DNA from: Halieaceae bacterium
GTDB taxonomy: Bacteria; Pseudomonadota; Gammaproteobacteria; Pseudomonadales; Halieaceae
DNA length: 37,133 nucleotides
NCBI GenBank assembly: GCA_016744355.1
Contig: JADGEN010000029.1
Location: 1-37,133 of the forward strand
Reading direction: 5' to 3'
Shown here: in pieces, positions 24,309-32,525 of the stretch
Numbering within the stretch: the first letter of the stretch is position 1
Layout: each line of letters begins with the position of its first letter
Translations under genes and position numbers: made by a program
The notes under the pieces: generated by a model
The model's input: the letters and a program-made list of their open reading frames with translations, nothing else
Told to the model about the DNA's origin: nothing
Database searches by the model: none

Positions 24309-24384
24309 TGGAGCGGGAAACGAGATTCGAACTCGCGACCTCAACCTTGGCAAGGTTGCGCTCTACCAACTGAGCTATTCCCGC
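24309..24384 (-). tRNA. glyW: tRNA-Gly (anticodon GCC)
   Basis: The 76-nt gene has acceptor GCGGGAA pairing with TTCCCGC, D-arm TAGCTCAGTTGGTAGAGC, anticodon GCC on a CAACC/GGTTG stem, T-arm GTTCGAATC, and encoded CCA. It follows pgsA, as in E. coli. A partial second copy lies just upstream in the transcript. Confidence 0.97.
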
Positions 24385-24496
24385 ACACTCTGTACTTACT
24401 AGCCCCACTGCTGTCGCGATACCTCACGAGACTGGGCGCCCCCCCTCAACCTTGGCAAGGTTGCGCTCTACCAACTGAGCTATTCCCGCACACTCT
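24339..24496 (-). repeat. Two perfect 53-bp direct repeats containing the 5' half of tRNA-Gly
   Basis: Positions 24339-24391 and 24444-24496 are identical over 53 bp, with a 105-bp period and 52 bp of unrelated sequence between them. Each unit holds the first 46 nt of tRNA-Gly (acceptor 5' strand, D-arm, anticodon arm) plus 7 nt of upstream DNA. Confidence 0.95.
24444..24489 (-). pseudogene. Truncated tRNA-Gly (5' half only)
   Basis: These 46 nt match tRNA-Gly(GCC) exactly from G1 through the anticodon arm to GGTTGAGG. They then run into G-rich sequence with a GGGCGCCC palindrome, with no variable loop, T-arm, acceptor 3' strand or CCA. It is the first unit behind the tRNA promoter, so it should be transcribed ahead of the intact tRNA-Gly. 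Confidence 0.88.
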
Positions 24497-24517
24497 TCCG
24501 TGCTGAAAGAGGCGCAT

Positions 24518-24545
24518 ATTCTATGGTCTGTGTAGCAGGAGTCAA
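24518..24545 (-). promoter_or_regulatory. Promoter of the tRNA-Gly/tRNA-Cys transcript
   Basis: On the minus strand TTGACT (24540-24545) and TAGAAT (24518-24523) are 16 nt apart, followed by a GC-rich GCGCC discriminator. A second TTGACT at 24545-24550 overlaps the first by one base. Predicted start about 24511, some 20 nt before the half tRNA. Confidence 0.72.
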
Positions 24546-24589
24546 GTCAAAGAATAGGATTTTACTGCAACTGGCTGAATTAAAAAGAT

Positions 24590-25153
24590 TTATTGATCTT
24601 TTATCACTTCCCATGCTGCCTTCAGGTAGATAAACATGGACCAAAGCGTCAATGCCGCAGCCGTGTATAGCAAAGCATAGCATAGCAGGAGCAGCCAACT
24701 TTCGTCCTTGGCCGGGTCCACCGCCAATAAACCCACGATAGCCACCATCTGAAAGGCTGTTTTCACTTTTCCAACGTATGAAACCGCCACAGAGGTGCGT
24801 TGCCCCAACTCGGCCATCCACTCGCGCAAAGCCGATACAACGATTTCACGACCGATAATGACACAGGCAGCAAGCGTAAACATAATGGTGTCATAGCGCT
24901 CCACAAGCAGTACCAGCGCTATAACAACCATCAGCTTATCGGCTACGGGGTCTAAAAAAGCACCTAACTTGGTCATTTGCCCCAATCGGCGGGCGAGATA
25001 GCCATCCACCCAATCTGTGGCGGCTGCAACGGCAAAAATCCCTGCAGCAAATAATAGGTGATTTTTAAACGGCAAATAGAAAACGGCGACCAACACAGGG
25101 ATCATAAATATACGGGTAATGGTTATGGTGTTGGGTATATTCATTCTGGCCAT
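24590..25153 (-). CDS. pgsA: CDP-diacylglycerol--glycerol-3-phosphate 3-phosphatidyltransferase
   Basis: PgsA is an inner-membrane enzyme that makes phosphatidylglycerol phosphate, the committed step to PG and cardiolipin. The 187-residue product has the CDP-alcohol phosphotransferase motif: Asp47, Asp50-Gly51, Ala54-Arg55, Gly64, Asp68 and Asp72 (TDWVDGYLARRLG, GAFLDPVADK). Hydrophobic helices lie around it. The N-terminus MNIPNTITITRIFMIPVLV resembles E. coli PgsA; starts at 25153 or 25144 are both possible. It follows uvrC by 42 bp and precedes the tRNA-Gly/Cys genes, the same order as in E. coli. Confidence 0.95.
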   Translation of the reverse strand: MARMNIPNTITITRIFMIPVLVAVFYLPFKNHLLFAAGIFAVAAATDWVDGYLARRLGQMTKLGAFLDPVADKLMVVIALVLLVERYDTIMFTLAACVIIGREIVVSALREWMAELGQRTSVAVSYVGKVKTAFQMVAIVGLLAVDPAKDESWLLLLCYALLYTAAALTLWSMFIYLKAAWEVIKDQ

Positions 25154-25195
25154 CTATAGTGGCGCGAGGATTCGCGGCTTTGATTGTGATTTCCT

Positions 25196-27019
25196 TTAGT
25201 GATGGAAGTGATCATAAATAGTTTGGGCAAGGGTTGCACTAATTCCTACGATTTTCTTCAGCTCGGTCACGCTTGCGTTTTCAACGCCCTTGGCACTTCC
25301 GAAATGGCGCAGCAGCTCTCGGCGTCGTTTTGCACCAACTCCCTGTATGCTTTCGAGTGAAGACGTTTGGCGTTTTTTATCTCGCCTGGCTCTGTGCCCG
25401 GTTATCGCAAAACGGTGCGCCTCATCGCGAATATGTTGAATCAAGTGCAGCGCCGCTGAGTCTCCCGGTAATTGTTGCTCTTCTCCACTTTCACCATGTA
25501 CCAGTGTTTCGAACCCGGCTTTACGTGTAACCCCTTTGGCCACACCAATAACTTCAACGCCGGTAATTTGTAGATCGCTGAGCACAGACATCGCCTGCGA
25601 TACTTGCCCCTTGCCGCCATCAATAAACAGAATATCGGGAACAATACCCTCCCCCGTTTTCAGGCGTTTATATCGTCGCTCCAGTGCCTGCTGCATGGCG
25701 GCGTAGTCATCGCCCCCGGTAATTCCCTCGATATTGAATTTTCGATAGTCTGGCTTGCTTGGGCCATTTTGATCAAACACCACACAGGAGGCGACAGTGG
25801 CTTCTCCTGAACTATGGCTTATGTCAAAACACTCCATGCGCTGGGGGATCTCTGCTAGTCCCAGGGCGTCCTGCAGTGCTTTACGTCGATCAAAAGCCGT
25901 TTTCTTACCATCGAGTTGTGACTGCAGGTTTGTTTGTGCGCTTTGCAGGGCAAGTTGCAGCCACTGTGCACGAGCTTCACGTACCTGTAGCCGAATCTTT
26001 ACATTTCTTCCGGCCCGGGCACTAAAAGCCTCTTCTAGTGACCTGGCCCCCTCAGGCGCCTCATTGACAATAATCTCACCGGGGATAACACGGGTGCCGG
26101 TTAAATAATACTGCGGTAAAAATGCGGTCAGTATATCCGCTGGTGACTCAGCCAATTTTGGCGACGGAAAATAGGACTTACTTCCCAGCACCCGTGCGCC
26201 ACGTACGAACAGAACTTGAACACAACAAACTCCGCCGGTGACAGCGGCGGCAACAATATCCAGATCCCCGCTAACGCCTTCTATACCCTGATTGGCCTGC
26301 ACATGCTGAAGTTGCCCCAGTTGATCTCTGCATGACGCGGCCTGTTCGTAGTTGAGCTCGCGCGCGGCCTGCTCCATATCATCGGCCAGTTTAACCATTA
26401 GCTCCTGAGACTTACCTTGCAGGAACAGTCGTGTGCTATGGACCTGCTCGGCGTACTCGCCTTCGCTAACATGCTCAACACAGGGAGCAGTGCAACGGTC
26501 AATTTGATACTGCAGGCAAGGTCTTGAACGATTGGCGAAATAACTGTCTTCGCATTGCCTGACTTTGAACACCTTTTGCAAAAAATGCAGTGACTCCCGC
26601 ACTGAACCGGCACTGGGGTAAGGACCAAAGTACTTCCCTTTACGCCGTCTTGCGCCCCGATGCAGGCTCAGTCGTGGATATTTGTCCTCAGAGGAAAGAT
26701 AGATATAGGGATACGATTTATCATCTTTCAGAAGAATATTGTAAGGCGGCTTGTGCTCTTTTATCAGATTGTGTTCAAGCAGGAGGGCATCCACTTCTGT
26801 AGACGTTACTGTGAGCTGGATTTCCTCAATACGTGCGACCAGGGCCATGGTCTTCGCCGCCAGGCCACTGGCTCTAAAGTAGCTGCTCACCCGATTTTTG
26901 AGATTCTTCGCCTTGCCGACATACAGTAGTTTGCCGTCCTTATCATACATCTGGTACACACCAGCCCGACTGGTTATGGTTTTCAGGAATGCCTTATGAT
27001 CGAAATTACTCAAGCCCAT
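25196..27019 (-). CDS. uvrC: Excinuclease ABC subunit C
   Basis: UvrC makes both incisions on damaged DNA bound by UvrB in nucleotide excision repair. The 607-residue product starts with the GIY-YIG nuclease domain (AGVYQMYDKDGKLLYVGKAKNLKNRVSSYF). A UVR motif follows in the middle (ELMVKLADDMEQAARELNYEQAASCRDQL). The RNase H-like C-terminal nuclease region comes next (RMECFDISHSSGEATVASCVVFD; PDILFIDGGKGQ), and C-terminal helix-hairpin-helix repeats close it. ATG 27019 is chosen over a TTG five codons upstream. It overlaps the murB 3' end by 14 bp, so the two are co-transcribed. Confidence 0.97.
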   Translation of the reverse strand: MGLSNFDHKAFLKTITSRAGVYQMYDKDGKLLYVGKAKNLKNRVSSYFRASGLAAKTMALVARIEEIQLTVTSTEVDALLLEHNLIKEHKPPYNILLKDDKSYPYIYLSSEDKYPRLSLHRGARRRKGKYFGPYPSAGSVRESLHFLQKVFKVRQCEDSYFANRSRPCLQYQIDRCTAPCVEHVSEGEYAEQVHSTRLFLQGKSQELMVKLADDMEQAARELNYEQAASCRDQLGQLQHVQANQGIEGVSGDLDIVAAAVTGGVCCVQVLFVRGARVLGSKSYFPSPKLAESPADILTAFLPQYYLTGTRVIPGEIIVNEAPEGARSLEEAFSARAGRNVKIRLQVREARAQWLQLALQSAQTNLQSQLDGKKTAFDRRKALQDALGLAEIPQRMECFDISHSSGEATVASCVVFDQNGPSKPDYRKFNIEGITGGDDYAAMQQALERRYKRLKTGEGIVPDILFIDGGKGQVSQAMSVLSDLQITGVEVIGVAKGVTRKAGFETLVHGESGEEQQLPGDSAALHLIQHIRDEAHRFAITGHRARRDKKRQTSSLESIQGVGAKRRRELLRHFGSAKGVENASVTELKKIVGISATLAQTIYDHFHH

Positions 27020-28031
27020 AAACCCGTGGTTCAATTTCCAATTCCAAACCGGAAAAATCGAAGACGGAGCGTTTTATGTCATCCGCCAAAGCCAGTAGAC
27101 GCCTGCCATCATCGCAGTCGTAGTTAACCAACACCAGGGCGTGTTCACTGTGCACGCCGACACTTTCCACGCGTGCGCCCTTCCAACCGCACTGCTCTAT
27201 CAACCAGCCCGCCGCAACCTTAGTCTTGCCGTCAGCCTGAGGGTAATGTGGAATAGACGGGGCACGTTTCAGCACGCTGCGAAACTGCGCAGCGTCAAGT
27301 ACGGGGTTTTTGAAAAAGCTACCGGCATTGGGGCAAGTTGCAGGATCGGGAAGACGGCTGCTACGTATAGCTACAACGGCGTTAAAGATATCCAAAGGGG
27401 TTGGTTCGGATACATTGTGTTGATGCAGATAACTTTTGAGCGTGGGATAAGCACACTGCACATTCGGTTGTTTTGACAACACTAAATCAAGCGAAGTGAT
27501 AACACATTGGTCCTGCATATCTCTCTTAAAAACACTATCTCTATAGGCAAAACAGCACTGCGATGCAGACAGCTTAAGCTGCTCGCTTTGTGACACACTT
27601 AAAGCCTGTACGCTGCGCACAAACGATGACAGCTCCACACCATAGGCGCCGATATTTTGAATGGGGGCAGCGCCTACAGTACCGGGAATTAGCGCGAGAT
27701 TTTCAAGACCGAAATACCCCTGAGACAGCGACCACTGAACCAGTGAGTGCCAGTTTTCACCCGCTGAGACACGCAAAACGATGGTGCGATCGTCCTCCTC
27801 AATCACTTCCCTGCCCTGCGTTGCCTGGTGTATCACCAGCGCATTCAAATCACCAGCCAATACAACATTACTACCCTGGCCCAGAGCAATGACTCGCGCA
27901 TGATTGTTTCGACCCCAAAGCAATGCATCGCGCAGCTCTTCCTCGCTATTTACATTGACGAAGGCCCTGGCAATGGACTGCAGCCGCAAGGAATTACGCT
28001 TCTGCAATGGCTCATTTTGCAGAACGCGCAC
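27006..28031 (-). CDS. murB: UDP-N-acetylenolpyruvoylglucosamine reductase
   Basis: MurB is the FAD-dependent cytosolic enzyme that reduces UDP-GlcNAc-enolpyruvate to UDP-MurNAc for peptidoglycan. The 341-residue product is the long type I form, like E. coli MurB. It has VIALGQGSNVVLAG for FAD binding, LENLALIPGTVGAAPIQNIGAYG with the active-site region, a YRDSVFK tyrosine/lysine motif, and CPNAGSFFKNP with the catalytic serine. Start is GTG at 28031, supported by GGAGGA about 9 nt upstream. In Pseudomonas murB sits between ptpA and rne; here uvrC follows instead. Confidence 0.96.
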   Translation of the reverse strand: MRVLQNEPLQKRNSLRLQSIARAFVNVNSEEELRDALLWGRNNHARVIALGQGSNVVLAGDLNALVIHQATQGREVIEEDDRTIVLRVSAGENWHSLVQWSLSQGYFGLENLALIPGTVGAAPIQNIGAYGVELSSFVRSVQALSVSQSEQLKLSASQCCFAYRDSVFKRDMQDQCVITSLDLVLSKQPNVQCAYPTLKSYLHQHNVSEPTPLDIFNAVVAIRSSRLPDPATCPNAGSFFKNPVLDAAQFRSVLKRAPSIPHYPQADGKTKVAAGWLIEQCGWKGARVESVGVHSEHALVLVNYDCDDGRRLLALADDIKRSVFDFSGLELEIEPRVYGLE

Positions 28032-28109
28032 GAAAACTTTCCTCCAGAAAAGTAGTTGTCAAAAATATTAAAGTCACCTGGATTTCCGTAAACCCTTCAC
28101 TCTGGATGG

Positions 28110-28880
28110 TCATCGCCTGGCTTCTCGATCTATAGTTGCCCGCACCGCTTCCAGGTCGAGTTGCGTATCTACGCCACCGGGCACCGCCTCCAATGCTTGT
28201 TGCACGTGAATACGAGTTCCGTAGTACATGGCGCGCAGCTGTTCTAACTTCTCAAGCTGTTCCAGGGGGGCAGGTTTCCAACTTACATATTGATGCAGAA
28301 ATTTCACCCTATAGGCATAGATGCCAATGTGGCGAAACCAGCTATGAGAAGTGGGAAGTTTAGCGCCTGCTACCAATGAAAGATCCCGCGGGAAGGGTAT
28401 TGGGGCACGGCTAAAGTAAAGTGCCATACCCTCGGCATCCGTTACCACCTTTACTGCATTGGGGTCCATCAATTCACCCGCTGTACTAATGGGTTCACAC
28501 AATGTGGCCATGCTCGCACCTGGTGCCGTAGCGAGGTTCGCAGCCACTTGGTTAATCACCGCTGTAGGTATTAGTGGTTCGTCACCCTGCACATTCACAA
28601 TAATGTGTTCATCATCGAGTTCAAGCTGCTCTGCAACCTCCCGCAATCGATCAGTACCCGAGTCGTGGGTGGTTGCAGTCATGCATACTTCAGCACCAAA
28701 GTCGGAAGCTACACTAAATATTTTTTCGTCATCGGTAGCAATAATGATCCGCCCGGCATCGCTTAATCGGGCTCTATCCCAGACATGTTGAACCATGGGC
28801 TTGCCCGCTATATCCATTAACGGCTTTCCGGGCAAACGCGAGGAGCCGTAACGAGAGGGAATAACAATGGTGTATGACAT
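28110..28880 (-). CDS. kdsB: 3-deoxy-manno-octulosonate cytidylyltransferase (CMP-Kdo synthetase)
   Basis: KdsB activates Kdo with CTP, giving CMP-Kdo for the LPS inner core. The 256-residue product has the nucleotidyltransferase start IVIPSRYGSSRLPGKPLMDIAGKPMVQHVW. It also has HDSGTDRL, the NVQGDEPLIP metal/nucleotide motif, a SRAPIPFPRD motif, and HIGIYAYRVKFL. In E. coli and Pseudomonas lpxK and the small ycaR lie just upstream; here only 69 bp separate it from exbD. Confidence 0.97.
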   Translation of the reverse strand: MSYTIVIPSRYGSSRLPGKPLMDIAGKPMVQHVWDRARLSDAGRIIIATDDEKIFSVASDFGAEVCMTATTHDSGTDRLREVAEQLELDDEHIIVNVQGDEPLIPTAVINQVAANLATAPGASMATLCEPISTAGELMDPNAVKVVTDAEGMALYFSRAPIPFPRDLSLVAGAKLPTSHSWFRHIGIYAYRVKFLHQYVSWKPAPLEQLEKLEQLRAMYYGTRIHVQQALEAVPGGVDTQLDLEAVRATIDREARR

Positions 28881-28949
28881 GTACAGTGCCTGGATTATTT
28901 ACTTCGCTGAGGGGTAAAGACAGACAAACGATGCTCCGCCTTTAATAAA

Positions 28950-29375
28950 TTATTCTTGAGCAGCCGCCGATTGCCTGGTGGCGATGCTCAGGTGCACAAA
29001 GCCCATCTGTCCCGCTGCGTCCATTGCTCGAACAACTGATTGATGGCTGGCTTGCGCGTCGGCAGAAATCACCATTGCCATACTGGTATCACCAGAAGAG
29101 ATTTTATAGATGGCTGCCTGTAATGTCCTAACATGGGTGTCGACCAGAGGTTTACCGTTTATCCGGTAGTTGCCGGACTCATCCACCAGAATTTCTATTT
29201 GCTCCTGGGGTGTTTCACTGGGTTCACCCGTGGCCTCGGGTAGATCGATACTGAGCTGCGATGCTTTGGTGAATGTAGTAGACACCATAAAAAATATCAG
29301 TAATAGAAACACCACATCAATCAACGGGGTGAGGTTGACGTTAATTTCTTCCCGGCGGTGTGCGCGGAAGTTCAA
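28950..29375 (-). CDS. exbD: ExbD/TolR family biopolymer transport protein
   Basis: ExbD-type proteins are single-span inner-membrane partners of ExbB/TolQ stators that use proton motive force to energise outer-membrane or other functions. The 141-residue product has a short basic N-terminus and one helix with the essential Asp (LTPLIDVVFLLLIFFMVSTTF). The periplasmic domain contains EQIEILVDESGNYRING and ends in SQQ-like helices (SIATRQSAAAQE). The start is a TTG that overlaps the exbB stop (TTGA). No TonB gene is nearby. This pair between comEC and kdsB is also in Pseudomonas; its cargo is unclear. Confidence 0.92.
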   Translation of the reverse strand: MNFRAHRREEINVNLTPLIDVVFLLLIFFMVSTTFTKASQLSIDLPEATGEPSETPQEQIEILVDESGNYRINGKPLVDTHVRTLQAAIYKISSGDTSMAMVISADAQASHQSVVRAMDAAGQMGFVHLSIATRQSAAAQE

Positions 29376-30043
29376 GAGACCAGACCAGACATCGATGCAG
29401 ATGAGCTGTCAGCCGACTGAGCGTGCCTTACATCATCTAGATTTTCTCCGTGCATGGCGTCCACGAGCTTGATGGTCTCCTGCTCCAGACCGACCACAAT
29501 GGCATCAATACGACCAACAAAATAGCGGTGCATCACAAGTGCGGGAATAGCTACACTCAGGCCGACTGCCGTGGTGATAAGGGCCTCAGAGATGCCTCCA
29601 GCGAGCACACTGGCATTGCCTGTACCCTGAGCCATAATTTCGGCAAAAACTTTAATCATACCCATTACCGTGCCCAACAGACCCAGCAGCGGCGCAACCG
29701 CAGCTATTGTACCCAGCGTATTGAGATAACGCTCCAAATCGTGAACCACATGACTGGCCGCCTCCTGAATACTCTCTTTCATGACATCGCGGCCCTGACT
29801 GGCATTGCCCAAACCAGCGGCAAGAATCCGCCCAAGCGGCGAAGACTGCTTTAGCGTACGCAGCTTTGCCGTGTCTAACTCGCTCGCCTTGAGTTGCTTC
29901 CATACTGATGCCAATAGATGTGGAGGAGAGATTTTCCTCTCGTTCAGGGTAAACAATCGTTCGGAACAAATTGCCAACACCACTACTGAGCTAAGCAGGA
30001 GTGGAACCATCAACCAACCGCCTGCTGTTATTAATTCAAGCAC
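29372..30043 (-). CDS. exbB: MotA/TolQ/ExbB family proton channel protein
   Basis: ExbB-type proteins form the pentameric stator around ExbD in the inner membrane. The 223-residue product has a first helix near the N-terminus (GGWLMVPLLLSSVVVLAICSERLF). A cytoplasmic region follows, and then two helices: LGTIAAVAPLLGLLGTVMGMIKVF and the region starting SVLAGGISEALITTAVGLSVAIPALVMHRYF. These are the TolQ/ExbB signature stretches. Its 3' end overlaps exbD by 4 bp. It follows comEC by 72 bp on the same strand. Confidence 0.93.
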   Translation of the reverse strand: MLELITAGGWLMVPLLLSSVVVLAICSERLFTLNERKISPPHLLASVWKQLKASELDTAKLRTLKQSSPLGRILAAGLGNASQGRDVMKESIQEAASHVVHDLERYLNTLGTIAAVAPLLGLLGTVMGMIKVFAEIMAQGTGNASVLAGGISEALITTAVGLSVAIPALVMHRYFVGRIDAIVVGLEQETIKLVDAMHGENLDDVRHAQSADSSSASMSGLVS

Positions 30044-30115
30044 AATATCTTCCTGTTTTGAGCGCTAATTCGCCCCATTATACCCACACCTTCGCTATCG
30101 ACAAAGTGGATAGAT

Positions 30116-32446
30116 TCACATCCAGTAACGAGGTCGCAACGCTCTGTGGGGTTGAATCAACATAGGTTGATTCGGATCGATTATTATTTTCACTGCACCT
30201 TCGAGCGCGGTTGAAGAAATGGAAGTGCCCCATTGTTCGAAGCGCGCACGCACTGAACTATGCGGATGCCCAAATTGATTAAGGTAGCCGGATGTAAAAA
30301 CAATCTGTTGCGGTTGTACGCTCTTGATCCAGGGGTAAGACGAAGACGTGGCACTTCCGTGGTGGGCGGCCAGCTGCAATTCACTATGCATGGTACCGCG
30401 CCAATAGGCTACAAGGTCCTTTTCCCCTATGGCCTCAACATCCCCAGGTAGCAGTAGACTGATGTCTCCGATGTGGACCTGAAGAATACAGGAGCTATTA
30501 TTGCTCGACTGTCCCCCGCCAGTATGGGGAGACAACACCTGAAAACTCACACCCGACGGCCAGCGCCATGCCTCCCCTGCCCTACAGGTTCGTGCCCTTC
30601 TTTGCTCCGGGAAATTTCCGCCTTTGAGTAGCGCCCCAACTTGCATCGACTGGAGTATCGTTTCGACACCTGAGCTGTGGTCATTATCGCCATGACTTAT
30701 AACCAGCGTATCCAGCACCTGAACGCCTTCTGCACGTAAATAAGGCAGAATGACCGCACTGGCCATATTATAACCCTCTGGATCACCACCGCCTGTGTCG
30801 TATAACAATGCTTGCCCAGCACTTTGCAGTACCACGGCTGCGCCTTGCCCAACGTCTAGAAAGGTCAGCTTTGCTGTATTTTCAGGGCTCGATACGGTGT
30901 CCTGCACCGGTAAGAAAATGGGCAAAGCCAAAAGAGGAATCAACACTCGAATAGTGCGAGGCATTGGAACAGGTATTAGCGCCAAGGCAAACAGAGCTAG
31001 AAGCATTTCTGCAGTAGACGGAGCTAAAAAGCTGTACAACAGTTCGGTCTGGGTTTCGGCCAGTTCAATTGCATAGGGCAAAATTTGCACCAGTGGCCAG
31101 GCTGCCAGTATCAATACCTGTGGCGACATCGAAAAACCACACAACAACATCGCCACCCCAAACAGCGCAGTCGGCACAGTGAACATCCCCACCAGCGGCA
31201 CCAGAACCAGGTTTGCCAACGGCGCAACCTGACTCACTCCACCAAAAAACCATCCCCCGATTGGAATCATTGCCAGAGACATATAGACATGCGCGTGTAG
31301 TATTTTTAGGGGAAGACGACGGCTAATATTCCAGCTACCCAGCCATAACAAGCAAGCCACGGCCAAAAAAGACAGCCAAAAGCCGCTGGCAATAACAGAC
31401 AGCGGCATAGCAACCACGATAAGTGTCGCAGCAATCAAAAGATTGTTGCCAGAAAAGCTAAAGCGGGAAACAAGGGAGGCAAGTATGAAGCAGGCAAGCA
31501 TGGTGATGGCCCGAAGTGTTGAAAGGCCGAATCCAGCTAGTGCCGCATAGGCAAAAGCAAAACTAATCGCTGATATACCCGGAATGACTCCTGCCAGACG
31601 AACAAAGCCCAACAAGAAAGACAACCTGGCCAATTGCCCTCCAAGTAGAAAACCCAGACCAGCGAGAAAGCCGATATGAAGTCCTGAAATGACAAGCAGG
31701 TGGTTGATACCGAAACGCTGAAACACAGTCCACATATGGCTATCCATACCGCTCTTATCGGCCACAGTGAGAGCGCGCAATATCCCCTTTACCCCGTCAT
31801 CAATGTCCAGCTGAGCGATCTCATGGCTTATGCGTTGCCGCAGCAAATTATAGTTGCGCCACCCCGACTGGCTGTCCGGCAGCAGTTGCGCCTTATTTTT
31901 GCTCACATTCCCTGTTGCATCGATATCACTTAGTGCATACCAGGCCTGCATATTGAATGAACCCGGGTTAGAGAGCCCCCAGGGTTTCTTCAGCTTTACG
32001 CCCATACGCCAAAGCTGACCAGGGCGAATTATTTCCTCACCGTAATACGTCAATAGCAATCGACGCGGTCCGTCACATGACTCTGGTTCTATGCGATCTG
32101 GTCTGAACTCGAAGCGCTGCGCGTTTACCCCTGTGCGGGTAAGGCTGTTGCGTGGGAGAGAAATCACCTCTCCTTCAACAACAGTTGGGATAGATTCACA
32201 CTGCGCCTCCACCCGCTGGCTAAGCAACGAGTATCCATGGAGGGTCCCGCCCAACAAGCCCAGCGAAAGACCGCTAAAAAACATCGCGGCTGGAGACGTC
32301 AGGTACAACGGGGATAATAGGAAAAAAAGCAACAGTGGCGACAGGTAATACGGAAGTAGGCTCGGCATAAAACCAACCAGCACATAAGCTGTGACTGCAC
32401 CGATCATCCATGATCTCATTTTGTCTATCCAGCCAATAAGAGGCAT
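30116..32446 (-). CDS. comEC: DNA internalization competence protein ComEC/Rec2
   Basis: ComEC forms the inner-membrane channel that takes up single-stranded DNA during natural transformation. The 776-residue length is typical. The N-terminal part has several helices and an OB-like segment (VVEGEVISLPRN). The competence membrane domain follows (about 200-500; NHLLVISGLHIGFLAGLGF is the signature). The C-terminal domain is metallo-beta-lactamase-like, with LDVGQGAAVVLQ, DTGGGDPEG, SHGDNDHSSG and LAAHHGSATSSS. All usual histidines and aspartates are present, so the gene looks intact. It is the first gene of the minus-strand run that continues to pgsA. Confidence 0.95.
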   Translation of the reverse strand: MPLIGWIDKMRSWMIGAVTAYVLVGFMPSLLPYYLSPLLLFFLLSPLYLTSPAAMFFSGLSLGLLGGTLHGYSLLSQRVEAQCESIPTVVEGEVISLPRNSLTRTGVNAQRFEFRPDRIEPESCDGPRRLLLTYYGEEIIRPGQLWRMGVKLKKPWGLSNPGSFNMQAWYALSDIDATGNVSKNKAQLLPDSQSGWRNYNLLRQRISHEIAQLDIDDGVKGILRALTVADKSGMDSHMWTVFQRFGINHLLVISGLHIGFLAGLGFLLGGQLARLSFLLGFVRLAGVIPGISAISFAFAYAALAGFGLSTLRAITMLACFILASLVSRFSFSGNNLLIAATLIVVAMPLSVIASGFWLSFLAVACLLWLGSWNISRRLPLKILHAHVYMSLAMIPIGGWFFGGVSQVAPLANLVLVPLVGMFTVPTALFGVAMLLCGFSMSPQVLILAAWPLVQILPYAIELAETQTELLYSFLAPSTAEMLLALFALALIPVPMPRTIRVLIPLLALPIFLPVQDTVSSPENTAKLTFLDVGQGAAVVLQSAGQALLYDTGGGDPEGYNMASAVILPYLRAEGVQVLDTLVISHGDNDHSSGVETILQSMQVGALLKGGNFPEQRRARTCRAGEAWRWPSGVSFQVLSPHTGGGQSSNNSSCILQVHIGDISLLLPGDVEAIGEKDLVAYWRGTMHSELQLAAHHGSATSSSYPWIKSVQPQQIVFTSGYLNQFGHPHSSVRARFEQWGTSISSTALEGAVKIIIDPNQPMLIQPHRALRPRYWM

Positions 32447-32525
32447 ACTGTGCTTGTAAGTCAGTCAAACACACAATATTGACCCTATACACATCCAATT
32501 AGCCCGAAGCTCCTACGACCAACAT

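Noticed and set aside
24339..24496. 53-bp tRNA-Gly repeat as an att site of an integrated element
   Set aside because: Integrases normally duplicate tRNA 3' ends; here the 5' half is duplicated, only 52 bp lie between the copies, and no integrase is present.
24300..24506. Plus-strand frame with an internal sequence repeat across the tRNA-Gly region
   Set aside because: The repeated peptide is just the antisense of the tRNA-Gly repeat, not a protein repeat.
24480..24821. Minus-strand frame of 113 codons overlapping pgsA and the tRNA promoter
   Set aside because: It is out of frame within pgsA and ends in the tRNA repeat; PgsA motifs decide the frame.
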